DNA of 64,000 bases from a bacterium (GTDB taxonomy: Bacteria; Myxococcota_A; UBA9160; UBA4427). Of the stretch, positions 52,232 to 63,877 are shown in pieces (positions within the stretch are counted from its first letter, which is position 1; each line of letters starts with the position of its first letter). The stretch spans positions 274,318-338,317 of the forward strand of contig JANSYR010000005.1 in the NCBI GenBank assembly GCA_024742285.1. The letters are read 5' to 3'. The position numbers and the translations under genes were made by a program. The notes beneath the pieces were generated by a model that was not told the origin of the DNA, did not search any database, and saw only the letters and a program-made list of their open reading frames with translations.

Positions 52232-53671
52232 TCACTCGATCCCGAGCCGCTTCAGCTTCTTGTAGAGGCCCTCGCGCGTGATCCCGAGCTTCTGCGCCGT
52301 CTTCGCCTTGCGTCCGTCGTTGTTCGCGAGCGCACGCCGGATCAGCCACGACTCGATCCGATCGAGGGCCTGGCGGAGCGTCTCGTCCGGACGCGCCCCA
52401 TGGGCGATCGGCTCGAGGATCTCGACGAGCTTCGGCGAGAGGTGACGCGGCGTGATCAGTTGACCGCTCGGGGTCAACATGAGCGCTCGGAGCATTTCGT
52501 TCTCGAGCTCGCGGACGTTGCCCGGCCAGTGATAGGCCTCGAGGAGATGACTCGCGGCGAGGGACAGGTGGCAATCGTGCTTGCCCTCCTGTGGCCCGTG
52601 GAGGGCCAGGAAGCTGCGGGCGAGGGGGAGCACGTCGCCGCGACGTTCCCGAAGCGGTGGGATCCGGATCGGGAATACGTTCAACCGGTAGAAGAGGTCT
52701 TCGCGAAAATGGCCGCGGGCGACCTCGTCGGCGAGCACGCGATTGGTGGCGGCCACGATCCTGCAGTGGATCGGGCGCGCTTCGAGGTCGCCGACCCGCC
52801 GGACTTCCCGCTCCTGCAGGACCCGGAGGAGTTTCGCCTGGAGCGGGAGCGCCATTTCGGCGAGCTCGTCGAGGAAGAGCGTGCCGGCGCCCGCGGCTTC
52901 GAAGAGGCCGACCTTCTCGCGGTCGGCGCCGGTGAACGCGCCCTTCGCGTGCCCGAAGAGCTCGCTCTCGAGCAGGGCGTCGGGGAACGCGGCGCAGTTG
53001 ATCGCCACGAAGGGCGCGTCGCCCCGGCGGCCGCGGTCGTGCAGCTCCCGCGCGATCACTTCCTTGCCGACGCCGGTCTCGCCCGTCACGAGCACCGTCG
53101 AAGGGCTCGACGCGGCGAGGTCGACGAGATCCGACACCTGGCGCATCGCATCGCTCCGGCCCAGGACCCGCGGTGGCTCCTCGGCTTCCGTCGCTTCGGT
53201 CGTCGACGCGCCCTCGAGGCGGCTCACGGTTCGGACGGGGGGCGTTCCTTCCTCGGTCGGGGAAGCCGGCGCCGCGGCTTCACGCGCCCGATGGCAGCGC
53301 TCGGCCTGGAGCTGGTCGAGGGTCTCGTTCACCTCCGTCACGAAGCCGCGGCCGACGCGGTTCGGATCGATTACGAAGACGGCACCGAGGCCCATGGCGA
53401 GGAGCGCGTCGGCATGGGAATCGTCCATCGCGGCGGTCGCGACGAGGATCCCGCGCCGCTCCGCGAAGCGGTCGAGCTCGGGCAGGGCGAGCTCGAGGGC
53501 CTGGGGCTCGCCTTCTTCGACCAGCACCGCGTCGAACCGCACGGCGGGCAGCAGGAGCGCCTCGTCGAGATCCGGTACCCAGGTCACGTCGAGCTCCGGG
53601 GCTTCGGTCATTCCGCTGCGCGTCAGCCCGCGCCCGCTCCCGATCCAGAGGAGCGATCGAATCGTCCGCAT
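52232..53671 (-). CDS. Sigma-54-dependent NtrC-type activator with diverged receiver
   Basis: A 479-residue bacterial enhancer-binding protein. The N-terminal receiver-like domain (1-115) has the strand FDAVLVEEGEP, with Glu at the phosphoacceptor place (E52) and no DD pair at the start. The AAA+ domain (about 165-400) has ETGVGKE, the sigma-54 contact GAFTGA in GHAKGAFTGADREK, Walker B TLFLDELAEM, and RLNVFPIRIPPLRERR. The C-terminal Fis-type HTH has KAKTAQKLGITREGLYKKLK. It should drive sigma-54 promoters; the Glu may mimic phosphate. PEP-CTERM systems sometimes use a PrsR activator of this class, so a link to the export genes is possible. Confidence 0.93.
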   Translation of the reverse strand: MRTIRSLLWIGSGRGLTRSGMTEAPELDVTWVPDLDEALLLPAVRFDAVLVEEGEPQALELALPELDRFAERRGILVATAAMDDSHADALLAMGLGAVFVIDPNRVGRGFVTEVNETLDQLQAERCHRAREAAAPASPTEEGTPPVRTVSRLEGASTTEATEAEEPPRVLGRSDAMRQVSDLVDLAASSPSTVLVTGETGVGKEVIARELHDRGRRGDAPFVAINCAAFPDALLESELFGHAKGAFTGADREKVGLFEAAGAGTLFLDELAEMALPLQAKLLRVLQEREVRRVGDLEARPIHCRIVAATNRVLADEVARGHFREDLFYRLNVFPIRIPPLRERRGDVLPLARSFLALHGPQEGKHDCHLSLAASHLLEAYHWPGNVRELENEMLRALMLTPSGQLITPRHLSPKLVEILEPIAHGARPDETLRQALDRIESWLIRRALANNDGRKAKTAQKLGITREGLYKKLKRLGIE

Positions 53672-53809
53672 GGCGCCTCCCTCGCCGCCGGACGGGGTGG
53701 GGCCGGCGCGAGAGGAAACGTGACCCGAAGCGCGCTTCTTCGCGTTCCAATCCGGCTCAAGAATCGCACCGATTTCGTCGGACAGCGTTCGGGGCCGGTC
53801 GGTGTCGCG

Positions 53810-54082
53810 TCAGCGCGAGAGCTCGGCCTCGCCGAGGGACTCGGACTCCCACGCCTCGGGGATCCGGTCGAGGCCCTCGATCGCTTCGTTGGCGAGGGCG
53901 TCGATGTCGGTGCGCTCCGCGAGCTCGGCGAGCATCGAGTGCGCCGCGCGCTCCGAGCCGCACGGCACGACCGAATGGTGGCCCAGCACGTACCAGTCCC
54001 CGTCGATCTCGGCGACGCGCCAATCCCCTTCGAGGGGGATGCACTCACCGTTGCGCTGGACGTAGAAGGGTCGGGTCGGCAT
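53810..54082 (-). CDS. Small hypothetical protein
   Basis: A 90-residue soluble protein I do not recognise. It begins PTRPFYVQRNGECIPLEGDW and is rich in Glu and Asp toward the end (EAWESESLGEAELSR). CGGAG lies about 7 bases before the ATG at 54082. No signal peptide, membrane segment or known motif is seen. It is flanked by the NtrC-like gene and rpiA, both on the same strand, and may be an independent gene. Confidence 0.5.
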   Translation of the reverse strand: MPTRPFYVQRNGECIPLEGDWRVAEIDGDWYVLGHHSVVPCGSERAAHSMLAELAERTDIDALANEAIEGLDRIPEAWESESLGEAELSR

Positions 54083-54173
54083 GCGGGGGCTCCGAGCGGA
54101 AGCCTACCGGATCGTGGGGAAACGGGGGCGGAATCTCGCGCGGCACCCTGCTGAGATCGCGCTCAGGCTCCAC

Positions 54174-54863
54174 TCAGCACCGGCGCCGGATCTCCACGTC
54201 CTCGCCGCTGCCGACCAGGACGGCGTCCGCCATGCCCAGGAAGAAGCCCGTCCCGAGGACGCCCGGCAGAGCGACGATCGTCTGTTCGAGGGCCGCGGCG
54301 TCGAGGGGAACGGAGAGCTTCGCGTCGAGGACCCAGTTCCCGTTGTCGGTGACGAGCGTCTCGCCGTCGCGCGCTTCGCGAAGGGTCGCGTCGAGACCCA
54401 TTGCCGCGAGTTCGCGTCGGACGAGGGCCTCGCCGAAGGGCAGGACCTCGATCGGCAGACGACCTCGCTCGCCGATCGAGGAGACGAGCTTCTCGGGCCC
54501 GACCAGGATCACGAGCCGGTCGGAGCTCGCGGCCACCACCTTCTCGCGGACCATCGCCGCGCCGTAGCCCTTGATCAGGTCGAGCGCGTCGTCGACCTCG
54601 TCGGCGCCGTCGAAGGTGATGTCGAGGCGGCCGGCGGCTTCGAGGGTCGTGAGCGGAATGCTCAGCTCGCGGGCGAGCTGTTCGGTGGCTTCGCTGGTCG
54701 GGACGCCGGTGATCTCCAGCCCTTCGGCAACGCGGTCGCCCAGGGCTTCGACGAAGGCCGAAGCGGCGCGTCCGGTTCCGAGGCCGAGGGTCATGCCGGC
54801 CTCGACGAAGTCGAGCGCCGCCTGTGCGGCGCCCGTCGGAGTCGTGGGGTCGTTGCTGGGCAT
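54174..54863 (-). CDS. rpiA: Ribose-5-phosphate isomerase A
   Basis: A 229-residue RpiA (usual 220-235). The phosphate-binding GLGTGRAASAFVEAL is near residue 30, the active-site TFDGADEVDDALDLIKGYGA block holds the catalytic Asp/Glu and Lys, and the conserved MVREKV follows. Interconverts ribose 5-phosphate and ribulose 5-phosphate. ATG 54863 is chosen over an earlier in-frame start without family sequence. The tal-pgi stop at 54868 lies 4 bases upstream, so the two form an operon for the non-oxidative pentose phosphate pathway. Confidence 0.94.
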   Translation of the reverse strand: MPSNDPTTPTGAAQAALDFVEAGMTLGLGTGRAASAFVEALGDRVAEGLEITGVPTSEATEQLARELSIPLTTLEAAGRLDITFDGADEVDDALDLIKGYGAAMVREKVVAASSDRLVILVGPEKLVSSIGERGRLPIEVLPFGEALVRRELAAMGLDATLREARDGETLVTDNGNWVLDAKLSVPLDAAALEQTIVALPGVLGTGFFLGMADAVLVGSGEDVEIRRRC

Positions 54864-54867
54864 GATG

Positions 54868-57768
54868 CTAGGCGAGCGCCTCCGTGACGAGGGTCGCCAG
54901 TCGCTCGAGGGTGACCTTCGGGTCCGCACCGACGTCGATGCCGATCACGGATCGCTCGCGCTCCGCCAGGACGCTGTAGTCGCCGACCGCCTGCGCCTCG
55001 GCGAGCGTGTCGAAGTCGCCGCCCATGCCGGGGATCGCGAGGGCGTCGCGGGTTCGCGCGCCGGCGCTCTGCCAGAGCTGGAGGCCGACGATGGGGTTCG
55101 GGCCGCCCTTCTGGAGCTGGCCCGTCGAATGGAGGTAGCGCGGACCGAAATCGAGGGTCGTCGCGACGCCTCGGGCGATCCCGACCTGCTCGCGCAGGCT
55201 CTGCAGGATTTCGCGGTGGGCGGCGGCATCTTCGAGGAAGACGTTCACGAAGAACGTGTCGTTCGCGCCGAGGCCGCCGAGCAGGGCCGCGATCGCGTCC
55301 TTCGCGTCGTTCGCCGGGCCGACGGACGGGGAGACGATCCACGACGCTCCCTGGTCCTCGAAGCTCGCGTTCGGCACGGGCAGGGCGCCGCCGTCAGCCG
55401 CCTTGGCCATCAGCTCGCGGCTCGCGACCTTCGCCGACTCGACGTCGGGCTGGTCGAAGGGATTGAGCTCGAGGACCGCACCGATCACCGCCGTCGCCAC
55501 CTCCCAGCGGAAGACTTCCTGGAGGAGGTCGAGGCGCTCGGCGAGGGCGATGCGGATGACGGGATGGCCCGCCGCTTCGAGGGCAGCCAGCTTCGCTTCG
55601 CGATCCGCCTTCGTCACGTCCCCGGCGACGGCGAGATCGACGAAGACCCGGTCGTTCGCGTAGCGGGCGGGCTCGCCGAGGGGCTCGCCGGCGATCGGGA
55701 CCACGCCCTTGCCGTGCTTGCCCGTCGACTCCGCGACGAGCTGCTCGATCCAGTCGCTGAAGAGCGCGATCTCCGGAGACAAAGAGAGCGTCAGCTTGTC
55801 ACGGCCACTCCGAGCGAGGGTCCCGAGCGCCAGGCCGAGGCCCACGCCGGGATTCTGGTCGGGCGAGACGAAGGGCGCACACGCCGCGGACATCGTTCGC
55901 GCGCGACTGCGCAGGGCCTCGGGATCGAGCCCGGCGGCTTCGGCCGGCAGGAGCCCGAAGGGGCTCAGCGCCGAGAAGCGGCCGCCGACGTCCGGCCGGC
56001 CGAGGGCCGCACCCAGGAACCCGAGCTCCGCCGCGCGGGCCTCGAGCTGGCTGCCGGGGTCCGTGATCGCGACGAAGTGTCGGCCGGCGCGCTCGGCGCC
56101 GACCTCGTCGGCGAGCCGCGCGTGGACGAGCTCGAAGATCGCGTTCGGCTCGATCGTCGAGCCGGACTTCGACGACACGAAGAAGAGGCAGCGCTCGAGG
56201 TCGAGGCTCGCGAGCTGTCCTTCGATCGCGTCCGGGACCGTGGTGTCGAGGATGCGCAGCGTCCGGGCCTTGCGCCCCCCGGCATCTTCGCCGGTGAACG
56301 TCTGGCCAAGCACGTCGGGCCAGAGGCTCGAGCCGCCCATCCCGATCACGACCGCGGCGTCGGCGGGATGTCGCCGAACGGCCTCGCGCAGGGCGGCGCT
56401 CCCGATCGCCTCTTCCTCGCTCGCCGTGGGCAGGTCGAGCCAGCCCATCCAGCGGCGCTCGTCGGCGTCCGAGAAGATCGCGGCCTGCTTGCGCCAGAGT
56501 GCGTGGGTCTGGCTTGCCTGGACCCACGCCTCGGCGGCGGCGTCGACGTCCGCCTGCGCGGCGCCGAGCGCGTAGCGGGTCGAGACGAGTCCGTCGCCGA
56601 GGAGCTTCTGGCGCTTCGTTTCGACGGAGAGGAGGAGCCCGTCGAAGGCGTCGCTGAAGAGCGCGCAGCCCTTCGTCAGCAGGCCGTCGGTGATCTCCTT
56701 GAGTGAGATGCCCAGGGCATCGAGCTCGGAGAGCACGGCCTGGGCTTCCGCCTTGAGCGGCTCGGGATCCTTGCCGAGGGCGTCGCGAACCCGGCCTTCC
56801 GTCCGGAAGGCTTCCAAGGTCGCGTCGGGCAGGGTGTTGACCGTGTGCCGGCCGATCAGCTCGTCGACGTAGAGGGTCTTCGGGAGGGCGGGGTCCTTGG
56901 TGCCGGTGCTCGCCCAGAGGACGCGCTGGGGATCGGCGCCGGCGTCGGCGAGTCGCGCCCAGCGATCGCTGGCGAGGGTCTCGAGGAAGCGCGCGTAGGC
57001 GAGCTTCGCGTTCGCGATGGCGACCTTGGCGTCGAGGGCCTCGAGGCGGGCGCGCACTTCGGCTCGCGTCTCGCCTTCGAGCTTCGCCGCGAGGTGCTGG
57101 CCGACGGTCGCGTCGATCCGCGAGATGAAGAAGCTCGCGACGCTCGCGATCCCCGACACGTTCTGGCCGCGCTCGAGCCGCGCCTCGAGGCCCGCGAGAT
57201 AGGCCTGGTGGACGGCCTCGTAGGCGTCGACCGCGAAGAGCAGCGTCACGTTCACGTGGATGCCGTCGCTAATCAGCTGCTGGATCGCCGGGATGCCCTC
57301 GGGCGTCGCCGGGACCTTGATCATCAGGTTGTCACGGGCGACGTCGGCCGAGAGGCGGCGCGCCTCTTCGATCGTGCCCTCGGTGTCGTTCGCGAGATGG
57401 GGCGAGACCTCGAGCGACACGAAGCCGTCGCGACCCTCGCTGGCTTCCCAGATCGGACGGAGCACGTCGCAGCCGAGCTGGATGTCCTGGACGGCGAGCC
57501 GCTCGAACACGTCGAGGGCATCGCTCGCACCCTGACCGATCAGCGCGCGGGCCGCCGGGTCGTAGTCGCTCGTCTGGGCGATCGCCTTCTCGAAGATCGC
57601 GGGGTTCGAGGTGACGCCGCGGATGCCGCGCTCCTCGACCCAGCGGCGGAGCTCGCCGGAGAGCAGCAGGTCACGACTGATGTTGTCGAGCCAGATCGAC
57701 TGGCCGTGCGCGTGGGCGAGGGCGATCGGCGACGCGGGGGGCGCGCCGCTCGAGTCCTTTGCGGGCAT
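54868..57768 (-). CDS. Bifunctional transaldolase / glucose-6-phosphate isomerase
   Basis: A 966-residue fusion. The N-terminal transaldolase (about residues 1-370) starts ISRDLLLSGELRRWVEERGI, holds GVTSNPAIFEKAI and the Schiff-base Lys in LMIKVPATPEGIPAIQQLI. The C-terminal glucose-6-phosphate isomerase (about 380-966) has VIGMGGSSLWPD, LFFVSSKSGSTIEPNAIF and FGPRYLHSTGQLQKGGPNP. Transaldolase-PGI fusions are known in several bacteria. It links glycolysis with the pentose phosphate pathway, and rpiA follows within 4 bases. The ATG at 57768 is preceded by a distant GAGG only. Confidence 0.95.
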   Translation of the reverse strand: MPAKDSSGAPPASPIALAHAHGQSIWLDNISRDLLLSGELRRWVEERGIRGVTSNPAIFEKAIAQTSDYDPAARALIGQGASDALDVFERLAVQDIQLGCDVLRPIWEASEGRDGFVSLEVSPHLANDTEGTIEEARRLSADVARDNLMIKVPATPEGIPAIQQLISDGIHVNVTLLFAVDAYEAVHQAYLAGLEARLERGQNVSGIASVASFFISRIDATVGQHLAAKLEGETRAEVRARLEALDAKVAIANAKLAYARFLETLASDRWARLADAGADPQRVLWASTGTKDPALPKTLYVDELIGRHTVNTLPDATLEAFRTEGRVRDALGKDPEPLKAEAQAVLSELDALGISLKEITDGLLTKGCALFSDAFDGLLLSVETKRQKLLGDGLVSTRYALGAAQADVDAAAEAWVQASQTHALWRKQAAIFSDADERRWMGWLDLPTASEEEAIGSAALREAVRRHPADAAVVIGMGGSSLWPDVLGQTFTGEDAGGRKARTLRILDTTVPDAIEGQLASLDLERCLFFVSSKSGSTIEPNAIFELVHARLADEVGAERAGRHFVAITDPGSQLEARAAELGFLGAALGRPDVGGRFSALSPFGLLPAEAAGLDPEALRSRARTMSAACAPFVSPDQNPGVGLGLALGTLARSGRDKLTLSLSPEIALFSDWIEQLVAESTGKHGKGVVPIAGEPLGEPARYANDRVFVDLAVAGDVTKADREAKLAALEAAGHPVIRIALAERLDLLQEVFRWEVATAVIGAVLELNPFDQPDVESAKVASRELMAKAADGGALPVPNASFEDQGASWIVSPSVGPANDAKDAIAALLGGLGANDTFFVNVFLEDAAAHREILQSLREQVGIARGVATTLDFGPRYLHSTGQLQKGGPNPIVGLQLWQSAGARTRDALAIPGMGGDFDTLAEAQAVGDYSVLAERERSVIGIDVGADPKVTLERLATLVTEALA

Positions 57769-57883
57769 CGGATGGGAACCTCGGTTGGACGCGGGGATCG
57801 GGGGGAGGCGTCGAACGCGGCGCCAGTATACGCAGGTTCGGGGTCCTGCGGGACCCGCTCCCGCGGACCGGGCGCCCGAAACG

Positions 57884-57917
57884 AGACCCCCCGACGAGCG
57901 AAGCTCGCCGGGGGGTC
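57884..57917 (-). terminator. GC-rich hairpin terminator downstream of hsp20
   Basis: GACCCCCCG-ACGAGC (57884-57898) pairs with GCTCGCCGGGGGGTC (57903-57917) with one mismatch around a 4-base loop. It lies 36 bases beyond the stop of the first Hsp20 gene on its minus-strand transcript. TCGTTTC follows. It should separate the heat-shock unit from tal-pgi. Confidence 0.72.
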
Positions 57918-57952
57918 CATCCCGTTCCATTCATGCCGAAATCGGCTCGGTT

Positions 57953-58354
57953 CTAGGCGGCGGCGACGTCGATCCTTCGCGGCCGGCTCTCGGCGCTCTT
58001 CGGCAGCCTGAGCTCGAGGACGCCGTCCCGCATCTTCGCGGACACCCCGTCGGCATCGATCTCGTCGGAGATGCGGAAGACGCGGTGGTACCCGCCCTCG
58101 CGGTATTCGGCGTAGCGGGGCTGGACGTCGTCGTTCGATTCGCTCACCCGCGCGTCGAGGGTCAGGACCCCCTTCTCGAGGTGGATGTCGACCGACTCTT
58201 CGCTGGCACCCGGGAGATCCGCGAGGATCACGAACGCGTCCGGGTGTTCGAGGATGTCGACGTCGGGCTTGAAGAGGAGGCCCGGCCGCGTGTCCTCGGT
58301 CAGGACTTCGGCCTTCTCGCGGGCCTGGATCTCGGAGGTCTGATGGGCACTCAT
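57953..58354 (-). CDS. Hsp20/alpha-crystallin small heat-shock protein
   Basis: A 133-residue small heat-shock protein. The alpha-crystallin domain spans about residues 28-120: PDVDILEHPDAFVILADLPG, EKGVLTLDARV, YHRVFRISDEID and the C-terminal strand DGVLELRLPKS. The short tail RRIDVAAA lacks a clear IxI motif, so oligomer contacts may differ. It binds unfolding proteins without ATP. AAGGAGA precedes the ATG by 7 bases. A second Hsp20 gene lies 51 bases upstream on the same strand. Confidence 0.93.
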   Translation of the reverse strand: MSAHQTSEIQAREKAEVLTEDTRPGLLFKPDVDILEHPDAFVILADLPGASEESVDIHLEKGVLTLDARVSESNDDVQPRYAEYREGGYHRVFRISDEIDADGVSAKMRDGVLELRLPKSAESRPRRIDVAAA

Positions 58355-58405
58355 GTTCGTCTCCTTCCTTGGGTGGAGTGGAGTGGGGTGGGGCTCGGGT
58401 CGCGC

Positions 58406-58861
58406 CTAACGCGTCTCGATCTCGATCTGTCGCGGCTGGAGGGCCGGCGACTTCGGGAGCTCGAGGGTCAGGACGCCGTTCTTGTGGCTCGCGCGGGCCC
58501 GATCGAAGTCGATCTCGGCCGGCAGCTCGAAGGCGCGCCGGAAGTTGCCGGACTGACGTTCGCGGCGATGGACGGCGACGCCGTCACCAGCGCTGTATTC
58601 GACCTTCCGCTGACCGGAGAGGGTGACCGTCGCGCCTTCGATCTGGACGTCGATGTCCTCGGGCGAGACGCCCGGGAGCTCGGCGGTCAGGACGTAGCCC
58701 TCTTCCGACTCGGAGAGGTTGACCGGCGGGTAGACGCCGCGGGGGCCGTGATAGGCCGCGTCGATCGATCGCATCGCCTGGTTCATCTCGCGCTGGAGCT
58801 CCCGGGCGAGACTCGGGAAGGGACGCGGGCTCCGGGTCGCGTGTCGCAGAAACGGGTTCAT
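58406..58861 (-). CDS. Hsp20/alpha-crystallin small heat-shock protein (paralogue)
   Basis: A 151-residue small heat-shock protein starting NPFLRHATRSPRPFPSLARE, with the alpha-crystallin domain at about 45-140 (PPVNLSESEEGYVLTAELPG, ATVTLSGQRKVEYS, FRRAFELPAEIDFDRARAS, NGVLTLELPKS). The end PRQIEIETR holds an IxI motif (IEI), typical for oligomer docking. AGAGGAG precedes the ATG at 58861. It is the first gene of an hsp20-hsp20 unit with a long leader. Confidence 0.93.
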   Translation of the reverse strand: MNPFLRHATRSPRPFPSLARELQREMNQAMRSIDAAYHGPRGVYPPVNLSESEEGYVLTAELPGVSPEDIDVQIEGATVTLSGQRKVEYSAGDGVAVHRRERQSGNFRRAFELPAEIDFDRARASHKNGVLTLELPKSPALQPRQIEIETR

Positions 58862-59015
58862 CGCAGTACTCCTCTTTCGTCGCTCCGCGCCGCGATTCCG
58901 AATCGCGGACACACGGGTCGACCTGTGGCGCCGGCAGGCGCTCGCTTTCGCCCCAACCTCGGGGCGGGTGCCTCGCTCGAGGATCACCGCCGCTCGGGCG
59001 GTGCCTTCGGGCACG
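58862..59015 (-). promoter_or_regulatory. Structured 5' leader of the Hsp20 unit
   Basis: About 150 bases precede the second Hsp20 start. On the minus strand three perfect hairpins are visible: CACCGCC/GGCGGTG, CGCCCC/GGGGCG and CCGCGATT/AATCGCGG, the last ending about 25 bases before AGAGGAG. Stacked hairpins before a heat-shock gene suggest an RNA thermometer of the ROSE or fourU type, but no classical fourU or anti-SD arm was identified. Confidence 0.35.
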
Positions 59016-59020
59016 CCACA

Positions 59021-59049
59021 ATGGATTTTCACGCGCCCAGAGGTGTCAA
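59021..59049 (-). promoter_or_regulatory. Candidate promoter of the Hsp20 unit
   Basis: On the minus strand TTGACA (59049-59044) is followed by a 17-base spacer and ATCCAT (59026-59021). The -35 box is a perfect vegetative one, and ATCCAT resembles the CCCCAT of heat-shock sigma-32. No CIRCE or HAIR inverted repeat was seen. Transcript start would fall near 59012. Confidence 0.4.
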
Positions 59050-59081
59050 CCGAGCCGCGCGAAAAAATCTTCTCGGAGGGC

Positions 59082-60404
59082 TCAGAAGGCCGAGAAGGCC
59101 TCGAAGAAGCCGGGCCACGTCTTGGATACGCAACCCGGATCGAGGATCACGACCCCCGGGACCTTGAGACCCGCGAGGGCGAAGCTCATGGCCATGCGGT
59201 GGTCGTCGTAGGTCTCGATCTCCGCGCTGCGCATCGGGCGGGGCTCGATCCGCAGCCAGTCGTGACCGGCTTCGGCGTCGACGCCGAGCTTGCGAAGCTC
59301 GGTCTCGAGGGCGGCCAGCCGGTCCGTCTCCTTGATCCGGAGGTTGTACACGTTCCGGATCGTCGTCGGCCCGTCCGCGAAGCAGCACACGACCGCGTAG
59401 GCCAGGACCGCGTCGGGGAAGTCGTTCATGTCGATTTCGCCGAGCGCCCGGAGCGGGCCTTCGGGGCCGACGACCGTGACGGTGTCGCCGTCGCGGGTCA
59501 CGCGGCAGCCCATCCGTTCGAGCAGGCCGAGCAGGTTGAAGTCCGCCTGCTGGGAGTCGTCGCGGATGCCGGCGACGGTCGCGCTCCCGCCGGCGATCGC
59601 GGCGGCCGAGAAGGGGTAGGCGGCGGACGAAGCGTCCGGCTCGATCGTGTAGTCGCGCGCGGTGTAGGGCTGGCCCGCTCGGACGACGAGGCGGTCGTCG
59701 TCGGTCCAGGCGGCGTCGGCGCCGAAGTCGCGCATGACCTCGAGGGTGAGATCGATGTAGGGACGGGAGACGATGATCCCGTCCTTGAAGGAGAGCTCGA
59801 CGTCGCGGGCGGCGTAGGGCGCCGCCTGGAGCACCGCCGAGACGTACTGGCTCGAGCGGCTGCCGTCGATCAGGGCGGCGCCGCCGGGCAGACCGCCGCC
59901 GTGCAGGCGGATCGGGGGACAGTCGGACGCGCCCTCCATCGTCAGCTCGGCGCCGAGGCCGCGGAGCGCAGCGGCGAGGTCCGAGATCGGGCGCTCGCGC
60001 ATGCGCGCGTTCCCGTCGACCACGATCGGGGCGTCGGCCAGCGTCAGCGCGGCGGTCAGGAAGCGGACCGTCGTCCCGGAGTTGCCGCAGTCGAGCGCAT
60101 GATCCGGCGCGGTGAATCGGCCCCCGCGACCGTGCACGAGCCAGTCCTCGGCGCCGGTCCCGGGATCGGGCTCGACCCGCAGGCCGATTCCCATCGCTTC
60201 GAGGGCGCGGCGCATGACCACCGTATCGTCGGATTCGAGGCCGCCGCGGAGGCGGGACTCGCCGTCGGCGAGGGCGGCGAGCAGCAGGACGCGATTCGTG
60301 ATGCTCTTGCTGCCCGGAACGACGGGGCGGGCCTCGATCGGGCCGCGGGGCTGGATCTCGAGGCGGTCGATCCGGTCCTTCTGGTCGTCGTCGGCGGCGG
60401 TCAT
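59082..60404 (-). CDS. aroA: 3-phosphoshikimate 1-carboxyvinyltransferase (EPSP synthase)
   Basis: A 440-residue EPSP synthase of the shikimate pathway, which joins shikimate 3-phosphate and phosphoenolpyruvate. Family blocks are PGSKSITNRVLLLAALADG, LDCGNSGTTVRFLTA, GSRSSQYVSAVLQAA and YDDHRMAMSFALAG. GGAAGGA precedes the ATG at 60404 by 4 bases. An upstream in-frame extension to 60554 is not conserved sequence. It is divergent from serA across a 500-base region. Confidence 0.97.
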   Translation of the reverse strand: MTAADDDQKDRIDRLEIQPRGPIEARPVVPGSKSITNRVLLLAALADGESRLRGGLESDDTVVMRRALEAMGIGLRVEPDPGTGAEDWLVHGRGGRFTAPDHALDCGNSGTTVRFLTAALTLADAPIVVDGNARMRERPISDLAAALRGLGAELTMEGASDCPPIRLHGGGLPGGAALIDGSRSSQYVSAVLQAAPYAARDVELSFKDGIIVSRPYIDLTLEVMRDFGADAAWTDDDRLVVRAGQPYTARDYTIEPDASSAAYPFSAAAIAGGSATVAGIRDDSQQADFNLLGLLERMGCRVTRDGDTVTVVGPEGPLRALGEIDMNDFPDAVLAYAVVCCFADGPTTIRNVYNLRIKETDRLAALETELRKLGVDAEAGHDWLRIEPRPMRSAEIETYDDHRMAMSFALAGLKVPGVVILDPGCVSKTWPGFFEAFSAF

Positions 60405-60901
60405 GGGGTCCTTCCGAGCGGATCGGCTGCCCTTCGGGGTGACGCGCCGGCGAGCGCGCGCGAGAAGCTCCGAGCGGCGCGCAACGTAGCACGAGGCGCC
60501 CGCGCGGAGGCCTCTCCGTTGACACTCCCGAGGCCCTCCGCCACACTCCGGCACCGGTTGGATTCCATAGGTCTGGCGCTGAGTTAGACCTGATTCGCGC
60601 GGTCCCCGCTCCCGACCCTTCGAGGCGGGGGCGACCGCAAGCCCGGCGGCCTCGTCTCTCTTCGCGACTTCGCGGGAGAGGTCGGGTGATTGCCGATCGA
60701 GCCGGTCCGACCCGATCAGAATCGAGCAAGACGCTCTCGGGTGCGCGCAGGCCTTCCATTCGATGGAGCCAGAGCGGCCGCGCGCGCGGCTCGACGAGCG
60801 AAACTTCCCCTGCGTGGACGGGTCCGGCCCGCTCGCGCGAACAGCGACGCGCGCCGAATGAACGTGGGCCCCGACGGCCCGACCGACACTGGAGAGACAA
60901 G
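60405..60901. other. Intergenic region between aroA and serA
   Basis: About 500 bases lie between the divergent aroA and serA genes. TTGACA occurs at 60519-60524, with CACACT at a 17-base spacing. A perfect AGGTCT/AGACCT inverted repeat lies at 60569-60591. I find no tRNA T-arm sequence, known riboswitch or protein frame with a family match. It probably holds both promoters and a long serA leader. Confidence 0.4.
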
Positions 60902-63777
<2,876 letters not shown>

Positions 63778-63802
63778 GCCCGCCGCAAGGCTGAGATCCA
63801 GA

Positions 63803-63840
63803 GAAGGGGTCGCGACGGTCGTCGCGGCCCCTTCTTCGTT
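63803..63840 (+). terminator. Rho-independent terminator after purA
   Basis: GAAGGGGTCGCGAC (63803-63816) pairs with GTCGCGGCCCCTTC (63821-63834) with one G-T wobble around GGTC. TTCGTTTC follows. It ends the serA-purA unit and stands 38 bases before the left end of the IS element. Confidence 0.88.
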
Positions 63841-63877
63841 TCGGAGCCCGCGCTCTAGCTCTGGGGCCCAAAGGGCT

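Noticed and set aside
58862..59060. CIRCE or HAIR heat-shock operator before hsp20
   Set aside because: The TTAGCACTC-N9-GAGTGCTAA pattern and HAIR repeat are absent.
60405..60901. Riboswitch or leader peptide controlling serA
   Set aside because: No known consensus or short Ser-rich frame was recognised. Only the TTGACA and one inverted repeat are seen.
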